A stretch of 64,000 nucleotides of DNA from Hydrogenophilales bacterium 28-61-23 (GTDB taxonomy: Bacteria; Pseudomonadota; Gammaproteobacteria; Burkholderiales; Thiobacillaceae): positions 186,001-250,000 of the forward strand of contig NCGJ01000003.1 of assembly GCA_002281555.1 (NCBI GenBank). The letters are read 5' to 3'. The notes beneath the pieces were generated by a model, which did not search any database, was not told the DNA's origin, and saw only the letters and a program-made list of their open reading frames with translations. Position 1 is the first letter of the stretch. Every line of letters starts with the position of its first letter. The position numbers and the translations under genes were made by a program. Of the stretch, positions 52,753 to 62,026 are shown in pieces.

Positions 52753-54264
52753 TTAGCGCTTTTCAATCCGGTCCAGTTCGGCATCGATAGCCGCCTTGTG
52801 AGCCATGATGAAATCCTCGAGCGTCGCCGCCGCGGCCTTGGCATCCTCGGCATAAGGCGTCGCGACGATGATGGCGGCGGCTTCATCCGGCCGTCCCAGC
52901 AACTTGGCCAGGGCAAGGTCGAGCTTGGCCTGGTAGGGATCGATGCCATCCTTGCCATGGATACGATGCCATTGCCAGACCAGGATGCGCTGGGCATTGC
53001 CATTGCCCATCAAGCCGGATTCCGCCATGGGCAGCGCAGCACCAGAAATATCATTCGTTGTCACCGTCCGGCGCATGCTGCGCCACTCTGGGTGTTTTTC
53101 ACGAACCATGTAGTTCTGGGAATTGATCAGCTCCGCATCCTGACGCTGCGCGCCATACCAGGCCACAAACAACTGAACCTGCCGATCGCCCTTGCGGTAA
53201 TGGCCAATCATTGTTTGATCCATGCCGATCCAGTGCGGCGCCCAGTTCGAGAACGGCGTTTCAACTTTCTGCCACCCCCGCGCCGGGGTCGGCAACGCAA
53301 GTGAAGGCGTCGCAATGGCCCGGCTGTCGATCCGCGCCTCATAGAGCGGGAATAACGCCAGCAGCGCGAGCAACGCCAGGGCGACGGCATAGGCCGGTTT
53401 GGCCTTGGCTGGCGTATCGGGTGGCGCGGGTTCATCAAGATCTTCACGCCAGATCAAGCCGACCCAGAACATCGCCAACATGACGAGGCCGAACCAGACC
53501 CAACCGTAGATGAAATGATCCACGCCCAGCGCCAGTTTCATATCCGAATAATGGGCGATCAGCACGATCATGGTGGCGCGAAAGCCATTGGCGACAATGG
53601 GAACGACGATCGCGGCCAGACTGAACGCGACACGTTTCCAAAGCGTGCGGTAGGTCAGATAGGCGTACAGGAAACCCAGTGTTATCGACGCAATCAGATA
53701 ACGCAGCCCCGAACACCCCTCCACCACATTCCACTCCCCGGAGGGCAGCGTAAAAAACGGACCTTCACGAAATACCGGGATGCCAATCAGCCTGACCGCG
53801 CCGACCGTGAAATCGGCGGTGAATTCGATCAAGCGGGGGATCAGACCTTCGCCATTGGGCACCATCAGCAACAGGAAAGCCAAAGGAAACGCCAAGGCGC
53901 GGAATTGGCGCAAGCCCAGCATCAACCAGATGACCGAGATCAGGATACCGACCAACGCATATTGCTCGATGACCTGCACGCCGCCGACCCTCGCCGCAAG
54001 CCAGCCGGCCCCGAGCGGAACGATCACCAGGAGCGCACGCCAATCGGTATGGGTCGGAATGGCGGCCAGATTGCGCCGATTTTTCCAGACCAACCAGAGC
54101 GAGATGGGCAGGATGACATAGCCATGCGCAAACGTCTCCGAACGCTCCCAGATCGCGGCCATCGACATGAATGTCGGCTGTAACAGCGCGATAACCGCCA
54201 GCCATGACAGCGCCAACAGCAACAAGGCTTTCATCCAAGCCGCTCGAACCTCTCTCTCCATCAT
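52753..54264 (-). CDS. xrtA: Exosortase A fused to an EpsI-type domain
   Basis: A 503-residue inner-membrane protein. About eight helices (to residue 275) form the exosortase core with catalytic Cys184 (VVEGCSGLRYL), Arg229 (ANGFRATMIV) and His250 (GVDHFIYGW), all present. A periplasmic EpsI-like domain (about 300-503) follows, with WKVE-type beta strands and QVQLFVAWYGAQ. XrtA is thought to cut PEP-CTERM tails and pass the protein onward. No PEP-CTERM substrate is seen in the window. ATG overlaps the upstream stop by 4 bases. Confidence 0.96.
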   Translation of the reverse strand: MMEREVRAAWMKALLLLALSWLAVIALLQPTFMSMAAIWERSETFAHGYVILPISLWLVWKNRRNLAAIPTHTDWRALLVIVPLGAGWLAARVGGVQVIEQYALVGILISVIWLMLGLRQFRALAFPLAFLLLMVPNGEGLIPRLIEFTADFTVGAVRLIGIPVFREGPFFTLPSGEWNVVEGCSGLRYLIASITLGFLYAYLTYRTLWKRVAFSLAAIVVPIVANGFRATMIVLIAHYSDMKLALGVDHFIYGWVWFGLVMLAMFWVGLIWREDLDEPAPPDTPAKAKPAYAVALALLALLALFPLYEARIDSRAIATPSLALPTPARGWQKVETPFSNWAPHWIGMDQTMIGHYRKGDRQVQLFVAWYGAQRQDAELINSQNYMVREKHPEWRSMRRTVTTNDISGAALPMAESGLMGNGNAQRILVWQWHRIHGKDGIDPYQAKLDLALAKLLGRPDEAAAIIVATPYAEDAKAAAATLEDFIMAHKAAIDAELDRIEKR

Positions 54265-55442
54265 GCCTCCAGTAGTTGATCCACGCGGATCAGGTTATGA
54301 CTCCAAGCAAAACTATCGAGTACACGCCGCCGTCCGGCTTGCCCGACCTCGGCGTTGTTCAGCGCCAGCAGAACGGCCGCCGCCATCGCCGGCGCATCCG
54401 CCGCCAGCCAGACCTCACGCATGGGATGGGCATCGATGCCTTCCAGGGCCTGCGGGGTCACCACAACCGGCCGCGCCATCGCCATCCCTTCCAGCACCTT
54501 GTTCTGGATGCCGCGCGCGATACGCATCGGCGCGACCACAACCGCCGCATGGGCCAGATAGGGTCGTACATCCTCCACCCGGCCTGTTACCAGAATGTTG
54601 GGCTGGCTCGCCAACGCCTTGACCTCCGCCGCCGGCTTGCTGCCGACTATGGCGAAAAGACAGTCCGGCAGGCTTGAACGCAAGATCGGCAAAACCTCGG
54701 CGGCAAACCAGAGTACCGCATCGACATTGGGCCAATAATCCATCGCGCCGGTGAAAACGAACGTCTTGTCGGCGCTTGGGTAGGGATTGGGGTAGGCCCG
54801 CTCAGGCGAAAAATAGTCGGCATCGACGCCGTTGTGAAAGTACCCCACCCGGTGCGCGCTTTCCGGCGCAAGAATCTGGAAATCGCGGGCTTCGGCGGCG
54901 GATACAAACAAACTGGCGTCGAACTCCGCCGCCACGCGACGTTCCCAGGCGAGCAATTTTTCACCTTCACGCCGATACAGCCAGGACAATGGCCAGGGTT
55001 TGGTGGGCGCGTACTGCCGCCATTTATCCGAATCGATATCGACGAAATCCATGATTCGTCTAGCCGAAGCATGGTGCATCACGAATCGGGCCATGGCCGA
55101 AGAATAAGTCAGCACCCGGTCGACACCATCGGCAATCAGACCATCGACCCACTTCTGCATACCGGCATGTCGATAGAACGGCAGCGTCAGCGGTTCTCCA
55201 GTCAACAAGCCAGTAAGCGCGCGAACCTTGCCCCAGCGCGGATCGATCTCAACCAGACAGGTTGAAGCGCATACCGTGCGTAGCTTGTCGACATAACGCC
55301 TATCGTCGGGATCGTCGATGAACGCACCCAGGTGCACGCGATGACTCTGCGCCAAATGCTCGAGCAGATGCCAGGCGCGGATTTTGTCGCCCTTGTTGGG
55401 CGGGTAGGGTATTCGGTGGGCGAGAAAAAGGAGGTCCGCCAT
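54261..55442 (-). CDS. XrtA-associated glycosyltransferase family 4 (TIGR03087 type)
   Basis: A 393-residue GT-B enzyme of the first PEP-CTERM/EpsH1-associated sugar-transferase group. LLFLAHRIPYPPNKGDKIRA (4-23) is diagnostic; IMDFVDIDSDKWRQYA (about 140), VFTGAMDYWPNVDAVLWFAA (about 229) and GIQNKVLEGMAMARPVVVTP (about 309-328) follow. It lies 9 bases after the FemAB-like gene and overlaps xrtA. Confidence 0.95.
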   Translation of the reverse strand: MADLLFLAHRIPYPPNKGDKIRAWHLLEHLAQSHRVHLGAFIDDPDDRRYVDKLRTVCASTCLVEIDPRWGKVRALTGLLTGEPLTLPFYRHAGMQKWVDGLIADGVDRVLTYSSAMARFVMHHASARRIMDFVDIDSDKWRQYAPTKPWPLSWLYRREGEKLLAWERRVAAEFDASLFVSAAEARDFQILAPESAHRVGYFHNGVDADYFSPERAYPNPYPSADKTFVFTGAMDYWPNVDAVLWFAAEVLPILRSSLPDCLFAIVGSKPAAEVKALASQPNILVTGRVEDVRPYLAHAAVVVAPMRIARGIQNKVLEGMAMARPVVVTPQALEGIDAHPMREVWLAADAPAMAAAVLLALNNAEVGQAGRRRVLDSFAWSHNLIRVDQLLEA

Positions 55443-55451
55443 GCCGCGACA

Positions 55452-56486
55452 TCAACCCAGGTACTTGACGATATGCGGCCCGACGAAATTGGCCACCGGC
55501 AACGGCAAATGCTGCCAAGCCTTGATGAACAGTTGGTACTTTGGATTGTTGGGGTTGTTTTCAGGCACCCGATCGGCAGTCACCAGCTTGTATCGGTAAT
55601 TGAGCGGCTGTGGCTCGAATCCCCAGTTGCGCTTGAAGTCATAGGGGCCGGTGCCAACCTTGCTGCGGCCGTAGTCGAAGATACGTATGCCGCGTTCACA
55701 GGCTCGGCGCATCAGTTCCCAATATTTGAAATCGTTGGCCGCCAGATTGCGCGCCGCCAGCGCATCGCCAGCGTAATAAGGCAGGATTTCGTCGCGAAAA
55801 TAGAAACTCAGCACGCTGCTGACCAGTTTTCCATCCGGACCGCGCACCAGCATCACCTCGCAATCGTCGCCGAACACTTCGCGCAGCAGTGCGAAGAAAC
55901 GTTTGGGCATGGCGGGCGTGCCGTGACGATGGACGTTGTCGGCAAACACACTGAAGAAACCATCGACACCCGCCTCAAGTTCTGTCGTCAGATCGTTTTT
56001 GATGCCCTTACGCACCATGGCTCGCTGCTTGCGGGGAATGGCAAGCATGTTTTTTTCCACATCCGGGTCGATCTCCTTCCGGAAGGTCACATAAAGATCG
56101 GTACCGGGCCAAGCCGGGTCATGCACGATGTCGCGATCACGATATTCCAGGTGTCCAACGCCAAGCTCCGTGGCGAGTTTCTGGGCGTAGCCATCCAGCA
56201 TGGCGCGCGCTTCCTGGCTGGCAGCGGCAATGCCGCCATATACGCAAAACGGCATCGACACCAGGCTGTGGCCGAACAGGCGGCTCTTGATTTCAGCCAG
56301 CGGCAGCACGCCTTCGATATGTCCGCCCCTTTCGGCCAGCAACATGAATGTGCGGTGGCCAAAGGCGCGCTCGATCACCTGTTTCCAACCGAAGCGATGA
56401 AAAAAAGTGGCCTCGGGCAGGCCGAGTACAAACGCATCCCAGGCTGCGCAATCCTCCTCGCGGGCGGTGCGAACAATCAGGCTCAT
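55452..56486 (-). CDS. XrtA-associated FemAB-like protein (TIGR03019 type)
   Basis: A 344-residue GNAT-fold FemAB-like protein. The start is DCAAWDAFVLGLPEATFFHR (13-32), the core is YRDRDIVHDPAWPGTDLYVT and RGIRIFDYGRSKVGTGPYDF (about 290), and NRAN-type acceptor residues follow. FemAB proteins add aminoacyl groups from aminoacyl-tRNA to envelope polymers; the exosortase-linked family's substrate is unknown. The context suggests aminoacylation of the polysaccharide or its lipid carrier. It starts 6 bases after the deacetylase gene. Confidence 0.93.
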   Translation of the reverse strand: MSLIVRTAREEDCAAWDAFVLGLPEATFFHRFGWKQVIERAFGHRTFMLLAERGGHIEGVLPLAEIKSRLFGHSLVSMPFCVYGGIAAASQEARAMLDGYAQKLATELGVGHLEYRDRDIVHDPAWPGTDLYVTFRKEIDPDVEKNMLAIPRKQRAMVRKGIKNDLTTELEAGVDGFFSVFADNVHRHGTPAMPKRFFALLREVFGDDCEVMLVRGPDGKLVSSVLSFYFRDEILPYYAGDALAARNLAANDFKYWELMRRACERGIRIFDYGRSKVGTGPYDFKRNWGFEPQPLNYRYKLVTADRVPENNPNNPKYQLFIKAWQHLPLPVANFVGPHIVKYLG

Positions 56487-56491
56487 CGGTA

Positions 56492-57343
56492 TTAAGCGAG
56501 CTCGGCCGCGTAAACCTGATCCGCCCTGCCCCAGCGAAAATCACGGCAGAGGCGATCCAGCTTCTTTTCCATGCGACTCAAGTTGACGTAATGACGGAAG
56601 CGGCTTTTCAGCGGCGCACCCGGAATGCGCGGCTGGCCGGGATCGACTTCCCATGGATGGAAATAAAACATGGCGGGGCGTCCATCCTTTTTGTTGACCT
56701 GGCCGATCAACCAACGTGACGCGGCATAAGGCAACAACCTGAAATATCCGCCTCCCGCCGCCGGCAAATTGCGGCCATGCCATAAAACAGTGGTAGGCGG
56801 CATTTCCAGCAATGACGGACATTGCGGCGGTCGATACGGAAATCGAGGTGCATCGGGCATGCCGTAATGATCATGCGCAATCGGGTAGATGCTGGAGCTG
56901 TAGCGATGCCCAGTTTCCGCCAGCACATCCAGCGCCCAGAGATTGCCGCCGCCGATGGAAAAACTGGGGGCGCGGTAACCGCTTACGGCGGCTCCGGCAA
57001 TATCCTCAAGCAAAGTCTTGGCTCGAGTCACATCCTGGCGGAACTCCTCGGCGGTCAATGCCGTGGCGCGTTGATGACCATAACCATGACTGGCCAGTTC
57101 ATGTCCCGCATCGATGATGCGCCGCACCATGTGCGGATAGCGTTCCGCAACCCAGCCCAAAGTAAAAAAAGTCGCCTTGATGCCGTGCCGCTCGAACAGC
57201 GACAAAATGCGTTCGATATTCGCTTCCACCCGGCACGGCCATAGCTCCCAATCGGAGCGCGGGATCGTGTGTTCGAAAGCGCCGACCTGGAAGTAGTCTT
57301 CCACGTCGACACTCATGACATTGGTAATTTCCGGATTGAGCAA
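56492..57343 (-). CDS. XrtA-associated polysaccharide deacetylase (TIGR03006 type)
   Basis: A 283-residue NodB-type deacetylase. NVMSVDVEDYFQVGAFEHTI (8-27) carries the metal Asp-Val-Glu-Asp block, GHELASHGYGHQRA (about 82) the His-x3-His metal site, and SGYRAPSFSIG the conserved Arg. The start is a TTG; the residues before the core are conserved in the family, which supports it, and an ATG at 57316 is the alternative. A DUF3473-like C-terminal part (FYFHPWEVDPGQPRI) is present. It deacetylates amino sugars of the exopolysaccharide. Confidence 0.93.
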   Translation of the reverse strand: MLNPEITNVMSVDVEDYFQVGAFEHTIPRSDWELWPCRVEANIERILSLFERHGIKATFFTLGWVAERYPHMVRRIIDAGHELASHGYGHQRATALTAEEFRQDVTRAKTLLEDIAGAAVSGYRAPSFSIGGGNLWALDVLAETGHRYSSSIYPIAHDHYGMPDAPRFPYRPPQCPSLLEMPPTTVLWHGRNLPAAGGGYFRLLPYAASRWLIGQVNKKDGRPAMFYFHPWEVDPGQPRIPGAPLKSRFRHYVNLSRMEKKLDRLCRDFRWGRADQVYAAELA

Positions 57344-57360
57344 TGAACAGTACCGGCGGG

Positions 57361-58458
57361 TTATAAAGCGTCAAGCCAGGCGCGCAGCGCAAGTGCAATT
57401 CGATCCGCCGCTTGGCCGTCCCAAAACTCGGGAATCCGGCCACGCTTGCCTCCGTTAGCCAGAATATCGGTTAGACATTGCAGAATTTTTTCCCGGTTGG
57501 GGCCGGTCAGTGTGTTGGTGCCTTCGGCAATCGTGATCGGCCGCTCGGTGTTGTCACGCAAAGTGATACAAGGCACGCCCAATGCCGTTGTCTCTTCCTG
57601 AAGGCCACCGGAATCCGTCAAGACCACGGTCGCATCGCGGGTCAGCCCCAGCATTTCGAGGTATCCCTGCGGAGGCAGCAAGCGCATACCTGGCCGCGCG
57701 AGCATATCCGCCATGCCGAAACGCTCGGCAGTCGCTTTGGTTCGTGGATGAATCGGGAAGACCACGTCCAGTTTTTCGGCTACCTGATTCAACGTCTCCA
57801 GCAATGATCTGAATGTCGCCTCATCATCCACATTCGATGGACGATGTAGCGTCACCACAGCATATCCTCGCGTCGGAACGCCAGCCAGCGTCTCCGAGGC
57901 CGGGACAGCGCGCGCGAGATGCGCGCGCAGCGTGTCTATCATCACGTTGCCGGCGAAATGCACACGTTCGGCAGCAACGCCCTCGCGTTCGAGGTTGGCC
58001 TGTGCCGCGCGTTCCGTTGTAAACAACAAGTCGGATATCTGGTCGGTCAAAACACGGTTGATTTCTTCCGGCATGGCGCGGTCGTAACTGCGCAGCCCCG
58101 CCTCGACATGAATAACCTTGACCCCTTTCTTTGCCGCCACCAGCGCACAGGCAATGGTCGAATTCACATCGCCCACAACCAGCAGTGCAACAGGCTGCTC
58201 CACATCCAGCACAGGCTCGAACGCCCGCATGATTTCAGCCGTTTGTACCGCGTGCGTCGCGGAACCCACTTCAAGGTTCACATCAGGACGCGGGATACCA
58301 AGCTGCTCAAAGAAACTATCGCTCATAGCGGGGTCGTAGTGCTGACCGGTATGAACCAGCTTGGCCCGCACGCCGTGCTTTGCGAACGCGGCCATGATGG
58401 GCGCGATTTTCATGAAATTAGGACGCGCGCCGACGACACAGATGATCTCGGTGTTCAT
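57361..58458 (-). CDS. wecB: UDP-N-acetylglucosamine 2-epimerase (second copy)
   Basis: A 365-residue epimerase. IICVVGARPNFMKIAPIMAA (5-24), VIHVEAGLRSYDRAMPEEIN (about 94-113), VVTLHRPSNVDDE (about 206) and VLTDSGGLQEETTALGVPCI (about 276) are the family signatures, but details differ from the copy at 28908 (GARPNFMK against GTRPEAIK). It overlaps the ATPase gene by 4 bases. This copy belongs with the XrtA locus. Confidence 0.96.
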   Translation of the reverse strand: MNTEIICVVGARPNFMKIAPIMAAFAKHGVRAKLVHTGQHYDPAMSDSFFEQLGIPRPDVNLEVGSATHAVQTAEIMRAFEPVLDVEQPVALLVVGDVNSTIACALVAAKKGVKVIHVEAGLRSYDRAMPEEINRVLTDQISDLLFTTERAAQANLEREGVAAERVHFAGNVMIDTLRAHLARAVPASETLAGVPTRGYAVVTLHRPSNVDDEATFRSLLETLNQVAEKLDVVFPIHPRTKATAERFGMADMLARPGMRLLPPQGYLEMLGLTRDATVVLTDSGGLQEETTALGVPCITLRDNTERPITIAEGTNTLTGPNREKILQCLTDILANGGKRGRIPEFWDGQAADRIALALRAWLDAL

Positions 58459-59480
58459 TCGTTTTCCCGTCCGGATGTCACTGTGTACAAGACCTTACGC
58501 ACGATTGGAATCAACCGATTGATGGATCGTTCGATGGCAATCAGACGCGCATCCATGTCTTCAGACATCGCCGCGGAGACCGTCGCCGTGTCGCGCGATT
58601 GCATGGCGGCGTGGCTACCGGAAGGCGCGACGGTCAATTCAGACTTCCGCATGGCGGGTTCCTGATGATGGACTTCTTGGCGGAGATCGCCGATGACTTC
58701 CTGAACAGCCGCAGAGTCGAGCAGGTTACGCTCTTCCAGATAACCGAATAGTAACAACCGATCGCACAAGGTATTGATGCGCCTAGGCACCCCCGCGGAA
58801 AACTGGTGAATGATATCGAACGCGTCTTCGCTGAATGCCGGATTACCTTGCCAGCCGGCAGTGTTTAAACGGTGCACGATATATTGAAGGGTTTCGGCGC
58901 GGTCCAGAGGCCCCAAGTGATACGAAGCGATCACGCGTTGGCGGAGTTGCAGCATTTCCGGACTTTGAATGGTGTCGCGGAATTCCGGTTGGCCAAGTAA
59001 AAAGCTTTGCAGTAAAGGTTTATCGTTTTCGTGAAAATTGGACAGCATGCGCAACTCTTCAACCGCGCGCGGATTCAGGTTTTGCGCCTCATCGACTATC
59101 AGCAATGGACGCCGATTCTGCCTGACGGCCAGACGCAGATAATCCTCCAGACTCTTGAGCAGGGCTGATTTGGTCAAACCCTCAGCTTGCAAGCCGAATG
59201 AAGCCGCCACACTGCGCAATGTGTCATCCGCATCAAGCTGCGTGCTGACCAGCTGACCGATCAAATAACTTTCGTTTTCCAGCTTCTTGAGCAGGCTTTT
59301 GACCAGCAATGTCTTGCCTGCGCCCACATCACCGGTAATGACGATGAACCCTTCGCCTAGCGAAAGTCCATATTCAAGATAGGCAAAAGCGCGCTTATGC
59401 CCGCGGCTGGCAAAGAAAAAACGTGGATCTGGATTGAGTTGAAAAGGCTTGTCGCGTAACTGGTAATAAGTTTCGTACAT
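58455..59480 (-). CDS. XrtA-associated AAA ATPase (TIGR03015 type, ExeA/GspA-like)
   Basis: A 341-residue ATPase. YYQLRDKPFQLNPDPRFFFA (5-24) is the family signature, Walker A GDVGAGKTLLV (50-60), Walker B LLIVDEAQNL (about 125-134) and sensor region VPRRINTLCDRLLLFGYL. A C-terminal charged, partly coiled region follows. It probably powers or regulates assembly of the export complex; it is directly upstream of the epimerase and 2 bases after the outer-membrane protein gene. Confidence 0.95.
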   Translation of the reverse strand: MYETYYQLRDKPFQLNPDPRFFFASRGHKRAFAYLEYGLSLGEGFIVITGDVGAGKTLLVKSLLKKLENESYLIGQLVSTQLDADDTLRSVAASFGLQAEGLTKSALLKSLEDYLRLAVRQNRRPLLIVDEAQNLNPRAVEELRMLSNFHENDKPLLQSFLLGQPEFRDTIQSPEMLQLRQRVIASYHLGPLDRAETLQYIVHRLNTAGWQGNPAFSEDAFDIIHQFSAGVPRRINTLCDRLLLFGYLEERNLLDSAAVQEVIGDLRQEVHHQEPAMRKSELTVAPSGSHAAMQSRDTATVSAAMSEDMDARLIAIERSINRLIPIVRKVLYTVTSGRENE

Positions 59481-59482
59481 AT

Positions 59483-61021
59483 TCAGAAGGCCATATTCAG
59501 GCGTGCCGCCAAAGAGTTTTCGGAGTAATCGCTGTTGGCCTGGTTCGACACGCGTTCCCGGTGGCGGGCTTCAACACTGCCGGAAACCTTGGTCTGGAAT
59601 TGCCTTGTTGCCACCAAGCCAATATTCCACAGTTCATCTTCGCGGTTACCGGTTGAAACCTCAGCCTGTGAGAGCCCACCGGTCAGCGTAAATGTAGTTC
59701 GCACTGCGGGACGCAAACTCCAGGAGGCCTGCAGACCGCGCGTCGAATCGCCTCCTGAGCGTATCTGAAACTCGCGCTGAGTATCGAACAAGCTTAATTG
59801 CCATGTATTTCGACGCAAGCTGTAACGGACGCTCCCGATCAGACTTTTCGAGAGATAGGTTTCGTTGAGCAAGGTCTGGTTAAAATAATTCCTAGCACCC
59901 ACAAAAGTGCAATTTGGCGGATCAGTGAGGGGTTTACTGGCAAACAACAGCTCATCGTCTGGCGGCGGAGACGTACATGAATACAGAAACCCACTCCCTA
60001 TATAATTTAAAAACTGCTGTTGCGATGTAGTCAGATCATCCCGATAACTCACATTCCAATTGGATCTTTTCGTCCGGTGGGCAAGATTCAGACTATAGCT
60101 TCGGCCATATGCGCGTTCTGTCGTTGAAAAACTGATCGCCGTCCGCGCCGTTGGGTTCAACCTGACATTTCCACTAATAAAACTTCCATTATCAGATTGA
60201 TTATAAAGAGCATCGAGGGAGATTTTTCGGCTAGGCGTATAGAACGCACCAAAACCGTAGGAGGAATAATCCAGCACCTGGGTGCTGGCCCCGGCGAAAT
60301 CATTTTTTTCCGAACTCGCCTGAGCAAGCAAACCGAAATTTTTAGTTACCTGGTAACGTGCATTTGCGGATGCTTTCTCATTTCCGGAATCCGCCGCACC
60401 GCTGTTACTGGTATTTGAATTAAGGTATGAAGCGCTCCAACTCAACGGTAAAAAATCACTTCCGCTGACCGCGTTCAACTGATATCGGTTGGTCGAGGTA
60501 TCGGATGCCGAGGAGTCACTGATTAACACACCGTCTTGAGACAAACGCGCTTCCACGGTCGCGGACGAGCCAAATCGATGCTTCAGATATGGACTTAAAG
60601 TGTATGAACCAACTGTTGTGGTATTGCCCGATCCAACCGGATCTTCTACATCGTTCCCACCATTCAGACTGGTAAGCGCCTGCGACATCCGCGCGCTTGC
60701 ATCCATATATAACCAGTTCTCGACAAACTCGGCATTTGCCCGTCCATTCAGGTTGTGCCGAACATCATTTCGCGTATTGTCGTTTGCATAAAACAAACCC
60801 TGCAAACTGTAATCGGCATTAACTTTGAGACGGGCCCCTGCTCGCTGCACGGAAAGAGATGGCGTTATCTCTGTTATCCAATCCGTTTGCTCCTGCCCTT
60901 TAACATTTAAATTCACGTTATCAGAATAACGTTCAGATAACGCCAGCTTCCGCGAAAAACGCCAGTCTCCTCCCCAGGCAGCTGTGGAAAACAGACACGC
61001 GATAAACAGCAGTAGCCGCAC
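59483..61021 (-). CDS. XrtA-associated outer-membrane beta-barrel protein (TIGR03016 type)
   Basis: A 513-residue protein with a Sec signal peptide (RLLLFIACLFSTAAWG) and a long run of alternating beta-strands ending in LAARLNMAF, a C-terminal aromatic as in outer-membrane barrels. Serine/asparagine-rich turns (YLNSNTSNSGAADSGNEKAS) are typical of extracellular loops. The GTG at 61021 lies one base after the kinase stop, so translation is probably coupled; an ATG at 61048 is an alternative. Strand pairs suggest a barrel for polysaccharide secretion. Confidence 0.88.
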   Translation of the reverse strand: MRLLLFIACLFSTAAWGGDWRFSRKLALSERYSDNVNLNVKGQEQTDWITEITPSLSVQRAGARLKVNADYSLQGLFYANDNTRNDVRHNLNGRANAEFVENWLYMDASARMSQALTSLNGGNDVEDPVGSGNTTTVGSYTLSPYLKHRFGSSATVEARLSQDGVLISDSSASDTSTNRYQLNAVSGSDFLPLSWSASYLNSNTSNSGAADSGNEKASANARYQVTKNFGLLAQASSEKNDFAGASTQVLDYSSYGFGAFYTPSRKISLDALYNQSDNGSFISGNVRLNPTARTAISFSTTERAYGRSYSLNLAHRTKRSNWNVSYRDDLTTSQQQFLNYIGSGFLYSCTSPPPDDELLFASKPLTDPPNCTFVGARNYFNQTLLNETYLSKSLIGSVRYSLRRNTWQLSLFDTQREFQIRSGGDSTRGLQASWSLRPAVRTTFTLTGGLSQAEVSTGNREDELWNIGLVATRQFQTKVSGSVEARHRERVSNQANSDYSENSLAARLNMAF

Positions 61022-61022
61022 A

Positions 61023-62012
61023 CTATTGCTGTTGGCTGTACTCACCATACCCGCCATACCCGTAACCATAACCGTAATAATCCCCACCACCGGTGCGAGT
61101 CGGCGCCTTGTTAAGAACAAGGCCTACATGTTCACAATCGACCAGATGCGAGAGCGCATCCTTAACCGCCTCTTGCGGCGTGCGCTCCGCCTCGACCACA
61201 AAAACAATCTGCCCCATATAAGTCGCCAGCACCGATGCTTCGCTGGTGGCCAGCAATGGCGGGCAATCAAAAATAATGATTCGGTCTTGATACCGGCTGG
61301 ATATGTCCCTGACAAAATCCTTCATGGCCGAACTCGCCAAGAGTTCGGTGGCATGGGAAAACCCTCTGCCCGATGGCAACACCGTGAGTTTGGCTATATC
61401 CGTTTTGATCAGGACATCCGCCAACTGCACAGAGGGGTCGCGCAAGACGTCCAGCAAGCCACGATCAGCCTCAAGCCCCAGATAACGAACAACTGATGAT
61501 TTTGTTACATCGGCATCGATCAAAAGAACGGTACTTTCCAATTCCGTTGCCATGCTGATGGCAAGATTGATCGCCGTAAACGACTTGCCCTCACCCGGCA
61601 CAGAACTGGTCACCATGATTAAATTCCCATTTGGAATTGGCGCCGTATTTCCGTGACCAAATGCATTTACCAGCAATGGGCGCTTAATCAGTCGATATTC
61701 CTCCGCTATTTTGCTGCGGCCGGCATCGGGAGTTAGCGCACCAGCCAACTTCAAGCGAGCCAGATTTACGGTGCCTCGCTGACTGCCCACTATGGTCGCC
61801 GGCCCATCTTCGTCTGGAGCGGATTGACGTACCGGCCTCTTAACCGGCTCAGGAGGTTTTTGATAGAAAGAAGCTTCCGCTTTTTCAATGGCAGCCTCAA
61901 TCACACTCCCTGCATCAGTTTCCTCGCGTCTATCAAATGCGGGGGACGAAACATAAGGAGCCGGAGGCTGATTGCCACCCAACTTGCCAGCTGCGCGTTC
62001 GATAATGCTCAT
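61023..62012 (-). CDS. XrtA-associated tyrosine autokinase (TIGR03018 type, BY-kinase)
   Basis: A 329-residue cytoplasmic BY-kinase. Walker A TSSVPGEGKSF (135-145), Walker A' LLIDADVTK (163-171) and Walker B IIIFDCPPLL (about 246) are present. The tail has a run of about ten Tyr and Gly residues (from about 308, GGGDYYGYGYGYGGYGEYSQ), the site of autophosphorylation in this family. The proline-rich N-terminal part is disordered. It works with the chain-length protein encoded 14 bases upstream to control polymer length. Confidence 0.95.
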   Translation of the reverse strand: MSIIERAAGKLGGNQPPAPYVSSPAFDRREETDAGSVIEAAIEKAEASFYQKPPEPVKRPVRQSAPDEDGPATIVGSQRGTVNLARLKLAGALTPDAGRSKIAEEYRLIKRPLLVNAFGHGNTAPIPNGNLIMVTSSVPGEGKSFTAINLAISMATELESTVLLIDADVTKSSVVRYLGLEADRGLLDVLRDPSVQLADVLIKTDIAKLTVLPSGRGFSHATELLASSAMKDFVRDISSRYQDRIIIFDCPPLLATSEASVLATYMGQIVFVVEAERTPQEAVKDALSHLVDCEHVGLVLNKAPTRTGGGDYYGYGYGYGGYGEYSQQQ

Positions 62013-62026
62013 ATCGCCTCCTGGCC

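Noticed and set aside
51961-53304. 447-codon plus-strand frame over the GT4 and xrtA genes
   Set aside because: Crosses two real genes on the opposite strand and has no domain or start signal.
55332-56495. 387-codon plus-strand frame over the FemAB-like gene
   Set aside because: Antisense to a clear XrtA-associated family member.
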